The notes under the pieces are model-generated. The model was given only the letters and a program-made list of their open reading frames with translations. It did not search any database and was not told the origin of the DNA. Below are positions 34,138-41,845 of a DNA stretch of 50,699 bases, in pieces. Position 1 is the stretch's first letter. Every line of letters starts with the position of its first letter. The translations under genes were made by a program, and so were the position numbers. The DNA lies in the NCBI GenBank assembly GCA_009788055.1, contig WQSG01000016.1, forward strand, positions 1 through 50,699, written 5' to 3'. The DNA is from Defluviitaleaceae bacterium (GTDB lineage Bacteria > Bacillota > Clostridia > Lachnospirales > WQUN01).

Positions 34138-34982
34138 GTGTAGCGGAACTATTGCGCTTTCCCTTTACGCAGTACGCTTTGGCGGCATCGGTTTTGATGG
34201 CGATATGCGCGGCGTTAATCGGTGTTCCACTCGTTTTGAAGCGTTATTCCTTTATGGGTTTTGGGCTTTCAAATGTTGCGTTTATGGGCATGGCGTTTGC
34301 CCTTGTTATTGATATGGAAAATTCTATGGCGTTGGTAATGCCTCTTACCGTTGTGGCAACGGTTTTGCTAATCGGGCTTGGCAACCGTTTCAAACAAGTA
34401 AGCGGCGATGCTTCTCTTGCAATGCTTACGGTTGGCTCCCTTGCAATAGGGCATTTTGTCATAAACACATTTTCCATTCGCGGCGGAAACATAGACCGCG
34501 CCGTTAGTGAAACCCTCTTTGGCGGTACTCGACTTGTTACGCTTAACGCCCGCCCGCAGGAGGTATGGTTGGCTCTTGTAATTACCGTGTTGGTGGTTAT
34601 TTTCTATCTGTTTTTCTACCGCCGAATTTATGCGGTAACTTTCGACACGGAATTTATGCAGGCAACCGGCCAGCATCCAATCGTGTATGAGCTTATGCTG
34701 TCGGTAATCACGGGCGTTGTCATTGCAATGTCCATGAGTTTGCTGGGTTCTTTGCTTACTGCGTCGCTTATTATTTTCCCGGCACTTTCGGCAATGCGGC
34801 TCTCCAAGACCTACAAGGGAGTGCTGTTTTGCGCGGTTATTATCGCCGCAGTTTGTTCGCCTGTCGGAATTTTCACCGCGCTTTTGTTTGAACTTCCGCC
34901 GACAACAACGATTATTATGGTAAACATTGCGGCATTTGTTCTTTTGACGGCTTTAAGTGCATTACGAAAACTGCTTGCATAA
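34134..34982 (+). CDS. Metal ABC transporter permease (ZnuB/TroC family)
   Basis: A 282-residue membrane protein with eight to nine helices. YSFMGFGLSNVAFMGMAFAL and GDASLAMLTVGSLAIG are the conserved coupling-region segments of the ABC-3 permeases, and the end has FELPPTTTIIMVNIAAFVL. It completes the Zn/Mn importer with the two preceding genes. It overlaps the ATPase stop by four bases. Confidence 0.88.
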   Translation: MSVAELLRFPFTQYALAASVLMAICAALIGVPLVLKRYSFMGFGLSNVAFMGMAFALVIDMENSMALVMPLTVVATVLLIGLGNRFKQVSGDASLAMLTVGSLAIGHFVINTFSIRGGNIDRAVSETLFGGTRLVTLNARPQEVWLALVITVLVVIFYLFFYRRIYAVTFDTEFMQATGQHPIVYELMLSVITGVVIAMSMSLLGSLLTASLIIFPALSAMRLSKTYKGVLFCAVIIAAVCSPVGIFTALLFELPPTTTIIMVNIAAFVLLTALSALRKLLA

Positions 34983-34999
34983 AAGGAGATATTTCTGAA

Positions 35000-35386
35000 A
35001 TGAACGCAAAAAAACAGCGGCGCGAGGCCGCTCAAAAAAAAGCTAAGAAAAGAAAAATAACCATAGTGGCTGTGTGTGCCGCACTTTTTGTGATGTGCAT
35101 TGCAGCCGCTGTAATTTATGCGGTTACGCGCCCGGACTCGCGTGTTTTTGCGGTTGCAGGAGGCCAGTCGGTTACGTTGTATGAAAACGGTCGTTTTGTT
35201 GCCCGTCTTTTTCATAACATGGACATTTCCGGCAGTTTTATTGAGGATGGCAATTCAATTTCATTTGCCCATGACGGCATGACATCAGAAACCGAAATTG
35301 AAAACGATGTTCTGATATTGCCTGTTTTGTGGCGTGCAACGTGCAGGGTACACAGCCATGAAATAGAGTTTCCGCTCGTAAATTAA
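35000..35386 (+). CDS. Small membrane-anchored hypothetical protein, end of the zinc operon
   Basis: A 128-residue protein: a very basic N-terminal stretch (MNAKKQRREAAQKKAKKRK), one transmembrane helix (IVAVCAALFVMCIAAAVIYAV), then about 75 residues of an outside domain, with VRLF-like strands and a final RATCRVHSHEIEFPL. Not recognised. AAAAGGAGATATT precedes ATG 35000. It follows the permease by 17 bases, and the 3' end overlaps the convergent siderophore ATPase by four. Possible role: an accessory of the zinc transporter. Confidence 0.6.
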   Translation: MNAKKQRREAAQKKAKKRKITIVAVCAALFVMCIAAAVIYAVTRPDSRVFAVAGGQSVTLYENGRFVARLFHNMDISGSFIEDGNSISFAHDGMTSETEIENDVLILPVLWRATCRVHSHEIEFPLVN

Positions 35387-36156
35387 GGCGCGTCATAACA
35401 CAAGCAAACAGGCTTGCCGTTTTCGTGGGTGATGTAAAAGTCGTGGTCGAATACGGGGTTTAGGACATCAGGCGTGATTATTTCCGTCGGACTGCCTTCG
35501 GCGTGAATTTCACCGTCCTTCATTGCCACGATATGCCCTGCGTATGCAGCGGCAAAGTTAATATCGTGCAGTACGACAATGACGGTTTTGCCCAATTCTG
35601 CCACAAGGCGTTGTACAATTTTCATCATGTCAACGGAAAAACGAACATCAAGGTTGTTCAGCGGTTCGTCAAGGAAGATGTACGGCGTGTCCTGCGCAAG
35701 AATCATTGCAATAAATGCGCGTTGACGTTGCCCACCGGAGATTTCGCTAAGGAAGCTGTCGCGCAAATCGGTTAATTCCATGTATTCAAGCGCATCGTTT
35801 ACGGCTTTTTTGCAAGCATCCGTAAGCCGCCCGCCCGAATGCGGAAAGCGTCCGTACTCGATTAAATCGTTCACGGTTATTTTTATGGAAATGTGATGCG
35901 TTTGCCGAAGAAATGCGATTTTTTTCGCAATTTCCTTGGTTTTTATTTTCGTTACATCTGTACCGTCCAGCAAAACATTGCCGCTTACGGGCTTGATATT
36001 GTTTGCCATAACCCCAAGCAAAGTAGATTTGCCCGCGCCGTTCGCGCCCACAAGTGCGGTTATCAACTTATCGCGAATTTGCAAATTTACATTTTTGAGT
36101 ATTAAGTTGCTACCATCGCGGTGGTAGGATTGATTTATTCCCTTAACTTCTATCAT
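35383..36156 (-). CDS. Iron-siderophore-type ABC ATPase (second copy)
   Basis: A 257-residue FecE/FhuC-type ATPase: Walker A GANGAGKSTLL, Q-loop FLRQTHH, signature ISGGQRQRAFIAMILAQ, Walker B YIFLDEPLNNLD and switch VVLHDINFAAAYAGH. It is a close paralogue of the 37277-38038 gene and lies after the lipoprotein, which it overlaps by four bases. Two ATPases in one operon could drive the same permease pair or serve a permease elsewhere. Confidence 0.88.
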   Translation of the reverse strand: MIEVKGINQSYHRDGSNLILKNVNLQIRDKLITALVGANGAGKSTLLGVMANNIKPVSGNVLLDGTDVTKIKTKEIAKKIAFLRQTHHISIKITVNDLIEYGRFPHSGGRLTDACKKAVNDALEYMELTDLRDSFLSEISGGQRQRAFIAMILAQDTPYIFLDEPLNNLDVRFSVDMMKIVQRLVAELGKTVIVVLHDINFAAAYAGHIVAMKDGEIHAEGSPTEIITPDVLNPVFDHDFYITHENGKPVCLCYDAP

Positions 36157-37265
36157 GGTTTCGCCGCCAAAAAGTTGTCAATAAAACGGTTTATATCAGC
36201 AATTTTTCTACGGGAAGCACCAAAACCGCCAACCACCGTATACCAATCCGGCATGGGTAAACCGCTGTAAATATGCCCGTTTATGAAAGCATTTGTACGC
36301 TGTACAATGGCATCATTCATAAAATTATCCGTTGCCGCACCAAGCCCTGTTGCGGGGTTTGTGCGGTCAAGCAGGAAAATTATATCCGGGTTATGCTCAA
36401 GCAAAAATTCCGATTGAATTTGAAAGCCGTGCTGGTCTATCCACATATCCAAGTCCATATCAAGGGGCGTGAATCCAAATTCGTCATACATAAAACCAAA
36501 GCGACTGTTGGCAAGAAAAATGTTCATTGTCGCGGGGTCAAGCATCATTATGAAAACCATATCCATGTCTATGTTCGTTGTTACTTCGCGGATTGCCGCC
36601 ATTTCCGCTTCAATATCTTCAATTTGAGCAAAAAGCGCGGGCCCGATTGCGGGGAAAATTTGCGCAAGCGAAAACGCATTTGCGCGCATATCGCGAATTA
36701 GGTCGGAATTTCTTGCGTCAATTGTAAGCCACATAAACGCCGTTTCGTCATAGCGGCCGATTGTGCCATCGCGGGCGGCTTCAAATTCTTCTTGGGAAAG
36801 GCGGTCGCCGTGAGCCGTTGCACCAAAGGAGCGCACACCAAGAATAACAAGCTCCGGCCGAACCAAATCAAGAATGTCCCAGTCTACATAAAACAGCGTC
36901 CCGCCCGTAACCACGTTTATGCCTGTGCCTTGCCAACCGTCATAAAACCATGAAAGCCCCGGTGGAAGCGTATCCATTGTCGGCACGATAAGGGTTTCAA
37001 TGCCCGTGTTTTCAAATCCGATTGTGTACAGCATATCCAAAATGCCAAAGTCAAAAATTGCAACGGAAGTTGGGTTTTGTCGCACACGCACTTCATTGCG
37101 ATAAAAGTCCACCACGGTTACAAAGCCGTCGTCATCGACTTCAAGCATTGCCACAGGGTCGGTATCTAATGTAGACACCGGCGGCGTTTGAATAACACCC
37201 ACCGTTTCATCCCCGCAAGCCGCAAACATCAGCAACATCACACCAAGCAATATCAATTTTTTCAT
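36153..37265 (-). CDS. Siderophore-type substrate-binding lipoprotein
   Basis: A 370-residue lipoprotein (lipobox MLMFAACG) of the periplasmic-binding-protein fold used for ferric siderophores (FatB/YclQ/CeuE group). It shows QNPTSVAIFDFGILDML, LVRPELVILGVRSFG, FSLAQIFPAIG, LANSRFGFMYDEFGF, EHNPDIIFLLDR, and a terminal YTVVGGFGASRRKIADI. The lipid anchor puts it at the membrane, ready to dock to the permeases encoded upstream. A paralogue without the lipobox but with a stalk domain is found at 41846-43279. Confidence 0.88.
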   Translation of the reverse strand: MKKLILLGVMLLMFAACGDETVGVIQTPPVSTLDTDPVAMLEVDDDGFVTVVDFYRNEVRVRQNPTSVAIFDFGILDMLYTIGFENTGIETLIVPTMDTLPPGLSWFYDGWQGTGINVVTGGTLFYVDWDILDLVRPELVILGVRSFGATAHGDRLSQEEFEAARDGTIGRYDETAFMWLTIDARNSDLIRDMRANAFSLAQIFPAIGPALFAQIEDIEAEMAAIREVTTNIDMDMVFIMMLDPATMNIFLANSRFGFMYDEFGFTPLDMDLDMWIDQHGFQIQSEFLLEHNPDIIFLLDRTNPATGLGAATDNFMNDAIVQRTNAFINGHIYSGLPMPDWYTVVGGFGASRRKIADINRFIDNFLAAKP

Positions 37266-37276
37266 TTCAATTCCTC

Positions 37277-38038
37277 CTAGTTAAAATACAAGCATACGCG
37301 CTTACCATCGCGTTCTACTATGTTAAATTCATGCCCGAAAACGGGATTAAGAATTTCAGAGTTTACAATTTCTGCGGGACTGCCCTCTTTGTGAATTTTG
37401 CCGTCTTTCATTGCAATGATATGGTCTGCGTAGGCAGAGGCAAAATTTATATCGTGAAGCACCACCACGATTGTTTTTCCCAAATCCGTAACGAGTTTTT
37501 TTACAATTTTCATCATTTCTACGGAGTATTTCATGTCGAGATTGTTTAGCGGCTCGTCAAGGAAAATGTACGGCGTATCTTGCGCCAAAATCATTGCGAT
37601 AAATGCCCGTTGCCGTTGCCCCCCGGAAATTTCGTCAATGTATTTGTGGGCGATGTACTTCAAATCCATATATTCTAATGCGTCGGAAACTTTTTTATTA
37701 TCTGCGTCTTTCATGCGCCCGCCGCAGTGCGGAAACCGCCCAAACTCTACAACGTCTTTCACGGGAATGCGAATATCGAAATGCTGTGACTGCTTCAAAA
37801 AGGCAACCTTTTTTGCAACATCCGCAGTTTTTATTTTTGCAACTGCCTTCCCGTCTATAAGAACCTCGCCGCTTCTTGCGGGAATTAAATTGGCAATTAC
37901 ACTAAGAAGCGTGGATTTTCCTGCTCCGTTTGCGCCAACCAAAGCCGTTACGCAGTTTTCCCGCACTGTGAAGTTTATATCTTTTAAGATGTCCACGTTT
38001 TTTCCGTAGGACTGCGTAATGTTTTTTACTTCAATCAT
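37277..38038 (-). CDS. Iron-siderophore-type ABC ATPase (first copy)
   Basis: A 253-residue FecE-type ATPase, chosen from ATG 38038 (MIEVKNITQSYG), which overlaps the stop of the permease upstream by four bases; a longer frame starting at 38080 lies inside that permease. Walker A GANGAGKSTLL, Q-loop FLKQSQH, signature ISGGQRQRAFIAMILAQ, Walker B FLDEPLNNLD and switch VLHDINFASAYADH are all complete. It energises the FecCD-type permeases encoded just upstream. Confidence 0.9.
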   Translation of the reverse strand: MIEVKNITQSYGKNVDILKDINFTVRENCVTALVGANGAGKSTLLSVIANLIPARSGEVLIDGKAVAKIKTADVAKKVAFLKQSQHFDIRIPVKDVVEFGRFPHCGGRMKDADNKKVSDALEYMDLKYIAHKYIDEISGGQRQRAFIAMILAQDTPYIFLDEPLNNLDMKYSVEMMKIVKKLVTDLGKTIVVVLHDINFASAYADHIIAMKDGKIHKEGSPAEIVNSEILNPVFGHEFNIVERDGKRVCLYFN

Positions 38039-39108
38039 ATGCGATTCTCCTTTAGCACTAAGTAGAACACATAGGCACATCCCACAACATCAATGAAAAC
38101 CGTTACGGGAACCGCTCCCATAATCATTTCCATCGCGCCTTGCCCTGCAATAAGCACAACGGCGGACATCATTGCGGAGCCGATGAAAAGCGGCAGATGT
38201 TTGTATGTTTTGAAAACCTCCCGCGCCGCGTTTACCGCAAGCAAGCCCAAAAACGTAAGCGGCCCGATTAGCGCGGTAACTGCACTCATTCCGATTGCGA
38301 TAAGAATTAGATTCATGCGAAGCTCGCGCTCGTAGTGGATGCCCAAGCCTTTCGCCTGTTCCGAGCCGAGAACCATAACATTGTACCGCCTGTGCCGAAA
38401 AAGCGTAGCCGCACAAACTCCAATCATAATCGGCAACGTAATCCAAACTATGGTGACGTTCATGTTATTAACATTCACCGACGTTCTTGCCATTAGCTGA
38501 AAGAAATCGCCCTCGGTCATAAGAAGCCGCAAATATGTGGAACTACTCATTACAATACTGGAAAGCACCAGTCCAAACATCAGCAAAAACACAATGTTAT
38601 TTCGGTGACTTCGCATAATCGCACCAAACATCAGCATTGACACAACCACCATAATTCCGGCACTTAAAGCGTAATTTATAAATGGATTCGCAAACAAAAC
38701 GTGCCTCGCCCCCAAGAAAAACACAATAAGCGTTTGCGCCCCAATAAAAACGGAGTCGAAGCCCACCATCGAGGGAGTAAGCACACGGCTTTGGGTAATC
38801 GTCTGAAACGACAAGCTCACCGCCGCAAGAACGAATGCACACGCAATCATCCCAATAAGATGCGGTGTTGCCCGTGCAAGCACTTCTTGTATCGCGCCCT
38901 CGGCAATTGGAATGGGAATCGGACGGTCTGTGAGGTATCGTATTTTAGAAAAAGTACGTGAATAGTAATAAAGTCCAACCGCGCCAAGCATCATTATCGA
39001 CAGCACGGCAAACGAAATTGCAGTGCGACGCGGGCTTGCTTCTCCGCGTCCGTGGGAACTTTTTGAAAACGCGAAAAATTTATGCTTTAGCTCTGATACG
39101 CTTACCAC
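38035..39108 (-). CDS. FecCD-family siderophore permease (second subunit)
   Basis: A 357-residue, nine-to-ten-helix permease similar to YclO/FecD. Conserved segments are PHLIGMIACAFVLAAVSLSFQ, SRVLTPSMVGFDSVFIG, GLGIHYERELRMNLI and GPLTFLGLLAVNAAREVFKT (the ATPase-contact loop). The start GTG 39108 lies within the end of the other permease gene (29-base overlap) after GGGGGATGA. It forms a heterodimer with the preceding permease. Confidence 0.88.
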   Translation of the reverse strand: MVSVSELKHKFFAFSKSSHGRGEASPRRTAISFAVLSIMMLGAVGLYYYSRTFSKIRYLTDRPIPIPIAEGAIQEVLARATPHLIGMIACAFVLAAVSLSFQTITQSRVLTPSMVGFDSVFIGAQTLIVFFLGARHVLFANPFINYALSAGIMVVVSMLMFGAIMRSHRNNIVFLLMFGLVLSSIVMSSSTYLRLLMTEGDFFQLMARTSVNVNNMNVTIVWITLPIMIGVCAATLFRHRRYNVMVLGSEQAKGLGIHYERELRMNLILIAIGMSAVTALIGPLTFLGLLAVNAAREVFKTYKHLPLFIGSAMMSAVVLIAGQGAMEMIMGAVPVTVFIDVVGCAYVFYLVLKENRI

Positions 39109-40195
39109 TGTTCATCCCCCTAATCAAGTAAATCATGAATACAATTCCCCCAACTACGCTAACCGTTACGGTAACATTCATTTCAAACGGGAACAGCACC
39201 AAGCGGCTTATAATGTCGCAAAGCATTACAAAAGTCGCGCCGAACAACATCAAATCCCATATGGATTTTTTCAAATTATCGCCGTAAAAAGATGTTGCCA
39301 TGTTTGGAATAATCAGCCCAACAAAGGGAAGCGGCCCAACCGCAACAAAGGTGGACGCACTAATTAGCGCGACAATTACAAGCCCCAAGAAAACCACGCG
39401 CTTGTAATTCACGCCCAAGTTTTTTGCGAAATCCTCACCAAGCCCGATTATGCTGAACTTCGTCACGAACATAACGGAAATGAACAGCGGAATAAGCACG
39501 ATGTAGACTAATGTGAAATTCCCAAGCCGCGCAAAACTGCCCATATTAAACGCCATCAAAATGGGGGTAAGTGCTGTGCGGAAGCCGATTGCCGTTGCAA
39601 CCGCGCTAATAAGCCCGCCGTACAAAATCCCGATAAGCGGTATGTAAACCACTTCACGCAATTTCAGTTTACTGATGACGGACGTAAAAATCATTGTTGC
39701 AACCAGTGCGAAAACAAACGCCATTCCGCCCTGCGCCAACGCGGGCAAATCGCCAAAAAACACGACGCCCATAAGCATACCAAGGGCGGCGGCATCTGTT
39801 GTACCTGCCGTGCTTGGCGACATAAATTTGTTTCGGCTAATCGCTTGCATAAGAAGCCCCGCCACCGATAGCCCCGCCGCAGACAAAATAACGGCAAAAA
39901 GCCTTGGCAGCCGACTATGTAGCATTACTGCCCGCTGACTGTAAAGTTGGTTGAACCGTTCGTTGGTTTCCCGTTGTTCTTGAATCAACGCGAGAAGCTC
40001 TGCATTGTCAAGCCCGTCCGTTGGGATAGCATCAAGCCGCGCAATTTCAAGTTCCAGCGCACGCATTTCCGCACCTGTAAACAGGGAACGTATGCCCGCA
40101 CCGCTTAGTGCGCCAATTTCCAAAGAAAAGAACACCAACACGATAAAAAGTAAAACCGTTGCAATGCGTTTCCATTGTTTTTTGAAAAACTCCAT
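39080..40195 (-). CDS. FecCD-family siderophore permease (first subunit)
   Basis: A 371-residue permease that begins the transporter operon. It has one N-terminal helix, an extra outside loop with QEQRETNERFNQLY, then RLFAVILSAAGLSVAGLLMQ, NKFMSPSTAGTTDAAALG (classic FecC motif), a GLGEDFAKNLGVNYKRV coupling region and GPLPFVGLIIPNMATSFYGD. The loop around residues 35-75 is longer than in FhuB/FecC proteins. The promoter at 40250-40279 and two iron-box-like sites precede it. Confidence 0.88.
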   Translation of the reverse strand: MEFFKKQWKRIATVLLFIVLVFFSLEIGALSGAGIRSLFTGAEMRALELEIARLDAIPTDGLDNAELLALIQEQRETNERFNQLYSQRAVMLHSRLPRLFAVILSAAGLSVAGLLMQAISRNKFMSPSTAGTTDAAALGMLMGVVFFGDLPALAQGGMAFVFALVATMIFTSVISKLKLREVVYIPLIGILYGGLISAVATAIGFRTALTPILMAFNMGSFARLGNFTLVYIVLIPLFISVMFVTKFSIIGLGEDFAKNLGVNYKRVVFLGLVIVALISASTFVAVGPLPFVGLIIPNMATSFYGDNLKKSIWDLMLFGATFVMLCDIISRLVLFPFEMNVTVTVSVVGGIVFMIYLIRGMNSGKRIRAKA

Positions 40196-40221
40196 AAAAT
40201 GAATCCTCTTTCTGCACAGGG

Positions 40222-40279
40222 TTATACATGACTAAGTTATGCGCGGCTAACAATAGCACATAAATTTTTGTGTTGTCAA
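40222..40279 (-). promoter_or_regulatory. Promoter with tandem iron-box-like operators for the siderophore importer
   Basis: On the minus strand TTGACA (40274-40279) and TATTGT (40250-40255) are spaced 18. Two TTAT-N6-CTAA palindromes at 40237-40250 and 40222-40235 lie immediately after the -10, 15 bases apart, the same step as in the pair before the giant surface gene. Confidence 0.7.
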
Positions 40280-40298
40280 GATTTTTTTCACATAATTT

Positions 40299-41000
40299 TC
40301 ACATACCGTTAATTAGTCGCCCGACAACAACCAGCCTACCCGTGGGGCCGATATTGGTGCAAGTAGAAAGAATCAAAACCCTGTCACAGGCGGAAATTTC
40401 TATTTCGCGGGAGTGCATGGCGCGGTCTTTTATTTCGTTCATGAGCGACAAAAACGCATCGTCGTCGGGGAAATCTACCTGAATGTAGTTAAAAGTCATG
40501 TGTGCCGTGAATACCGCGAAAATTTCATATTGCAATAAATTTTCCTGCGTGGTTATGAAAATAGTGGAGTTATCGTTGAAAAATTCGCCATTTTGGAAAA
40601 GTTGCAAATCGTGAAATTTTGTGCCGTTATCTCGGTTATGTCCGTAAATTATTGTGTTTCGGTTGGTGAAACATGGGTCGTTTGCGTAGTCCAAAAAAAT
40701 TGAACCATTTTCATTTGGCTCGCGAAACATATCATGGCTTAAATAAAACTCATTGTCCTTGCCATGCACAACAATGTAATTTATTGCTGTGCCGGGAACA
40801 AAAATCCGCGCCACTATTTCATCATTGCGCGTTGCGAAACGCATATCTTCCACAGAAAAAATTTCGCGCATAATTTCTGCTTGACGCGCAGATTCATGCG
40901 CATCTAACCTACGCCGAATGTATGTATGCAAGTTAAACGAAAACCAAACTGCAAAAATCGCAACAAAAACGCAAGCAATTCTAAATGCATTTTTTTTCAC
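40299..41000 (-). CDS. srtB: Class B sortase
   Basis: A 233-residue membrane-anchored transpeptidase with an N-terminal helix (ACVFVAIFAVWFSF) and the SrtB catalytic fold: catalytic histidine in IYGHNRDNG around residue 120, cysteine in LILSTCTNIG around 215, arginine in GRLVVVGR. Spacing and the 'STC' context fit class B. SrtB enzymes attach NP-x-T-G/N-type surface proteins, usually for iron or haem uptake or pili. I chose GTG 41000 after AGGAGA; TTG 41006 would be too close to the ribosome site. A probable substrate, with an NPPTG signal, is encoded divergently at 41126. Confidence 0.88.
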   Translation of the reverse strand: MKKNAFRIACVFVAIFAVWFSFNLHTYIRRRLDAHESARQAEIMREIFSVEDMRFATRNDEIVARIFVPGTAINYIVVHGKDNEFYLSHDMFREPNENGSIFLDYANDPCFTNRNTIIYGHNRDNGTKFHDLQLFQNGEFFNDNSTIFITTQENLLQYEIFAVFTAHMTFNYIQVDFPDDDAFLSLMNEIKDRAMHSREIEISACDRVLILSTCTNIGPTGRLVVVGRLINGM

Positions 41001-41018
41001 CGACAAACTCTCCTAAAC

Positions 41019-41102
41019 TTGACAATGCAAAAAGGCTATGATATAAATTTTTTCGTTAGCGAAAGCTAACCGAAATTTAACATATGCACAGATTATTGTC
41101 AA
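41019..41102. promoter_or_regulatory. Divergent promoters with shared iron-box-like operator between srtB and its substrate
   Basis: Plus strand: TTGACA (41019-41024), 17 bases, TATAAA (41042-41047). Minus strand: TTGACA (41097-41102), 17 bases, TAAATT (41074-41079). The single perfect palindrome GTTAGC-GAAA-GCTAAC (TTAG-N6-CTAA core at 41056-41069) lies between the two -10 elements and could control both directions at once. Confidence 0.75.
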
Positions 41103-41125
41103 ACGTGTGCAGAAAGGAAAATTGT

Positions 41126-41794
41126 ATGAAAAGGGTAAAAAAAATCTTGCTTTTGATGGTTGCCGTAATGGTGCTGTTCAGTGCAACAGCGGTGACTGTT
41201 TATGCCGGCGGCGGTGGCGGTGCGGCAGGAAAGATGGGAACAGACAGAGGTAAAGACGGTGCGGCGGAAAGACCAACGGACTTGCCGTTGGGTATGCCCG
41301 AACTACCGCTTGACAGAGCAGAGCGGCCTATGGAACTGGAACTGCCACTGGACAGAGCGGAACAGCCTGCCGAAGTTACACCCACACCGGAGCCTACTCC
41401 CGAACCAACACCCGAACCAACGCCGGAACCGATTGCAACACCCGAACCAACACCCGATGTGGTAACACCCATAACCACCCCCGAACCGATTGCAACACCG
41501 GAACCAACCCCGGAGCCGGAAGCCACTCCCGAACCTACCCCCGAACCAACCCCAGAGCCAGAAGCCACTCCCGAACCAACGCCCGAGCCTACGCCCGAAC
41601 CGGAAATTGCAGCACTGCCGATATCGGAAGAACCTCCAATATCCCCGGACGAACCCGAGCCACGAGTAAATCCCCCTACGGGTGACAATTTCAGCATGAC
41701 TGCCTTATACTTATCGGGAAGTGGATTATTAGCATCTTTAATCGCCGCCGTCTACATAAAGAGGCAACGGCGAACGATTACGAAAAATCAATAA
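41126..41794 (+). CDS. Sortase-B-anchored Pro-Glu-Thr repeat surface protein (NPPTG signal)
   Basis: A 222-residue wall protein. A signal peptide ([21 protein letters not shown]) is followed by a glycine-rich start ([18 protein letters not shown]), a short linker, then about 100 residues of TPEPTPEP-type repeats. A sorting signal closes it: NPPTGD, a hydrophobic segment and KRQRR. NPxTG is of the sortase B class, and the enzyme is encoded divergently. There is no globular domain, so it probably acts as an extended stalk or wall spacer, or it binds another protein through the short N-terminal part. ATG 41126 follows AAAGGA. Confidence 0.82.
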   Translation: MKRVKKILLLMVAVMVLFSATAVTVYAGGGGGAAGKMGTDRGKDGAAERPTDLPLGMPELPLDRAERPMELELPLDRAEQPAEVTPTPEPTPEPTPEPTPEPIATPEPTPDVVTPITTPEPIATPEPTPEPEATPEPTPEPTPEPEATPEPTPEPTPEPEIAALPISEEPPISPDEPEPRVNPPTGDNFSMTALYLSGSGLLASLIAAVYIKRQRRTITKNQ

Positions 41795-41800
41795 AAAAAC

Positions 41801-41830
41801 GCCCCGCACCGAATTTTCGGATTGCGGGGC
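41801..41830. terminator. Bidirectional terminator
   Basis: GCCCCGCA with inner CCGAA (41801-41813) pairs with TTCGG and TGCGGGGC on the other side (41816-41830). An A-run precedes it and a T-containing stretch follows. It lies between the converging NPPTG gene and the stalk-tethered binding protein. Confidence 0.8.
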
Positions 41831-41845
41831 ATTTTACATAAGGGG

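Noticed and set aside
41395-41620. Repetitive DNA that might be taken for a CRISPR or minisatellite array
   Set aside because: The repeats are codon repeats (Thr-Pro-Glu-Pro) without constant repeat/spacer units, and no cas genes are present.
41200-41697. Long minus-strand frame rich in GSGVGSGVG opposite the NPPTG gene
   Set aside because: It is the antisense reading of the TPEP codon repeats; no start site or ribosome site supports it, and the plus-strand gene has signal peptide and sorting signal.
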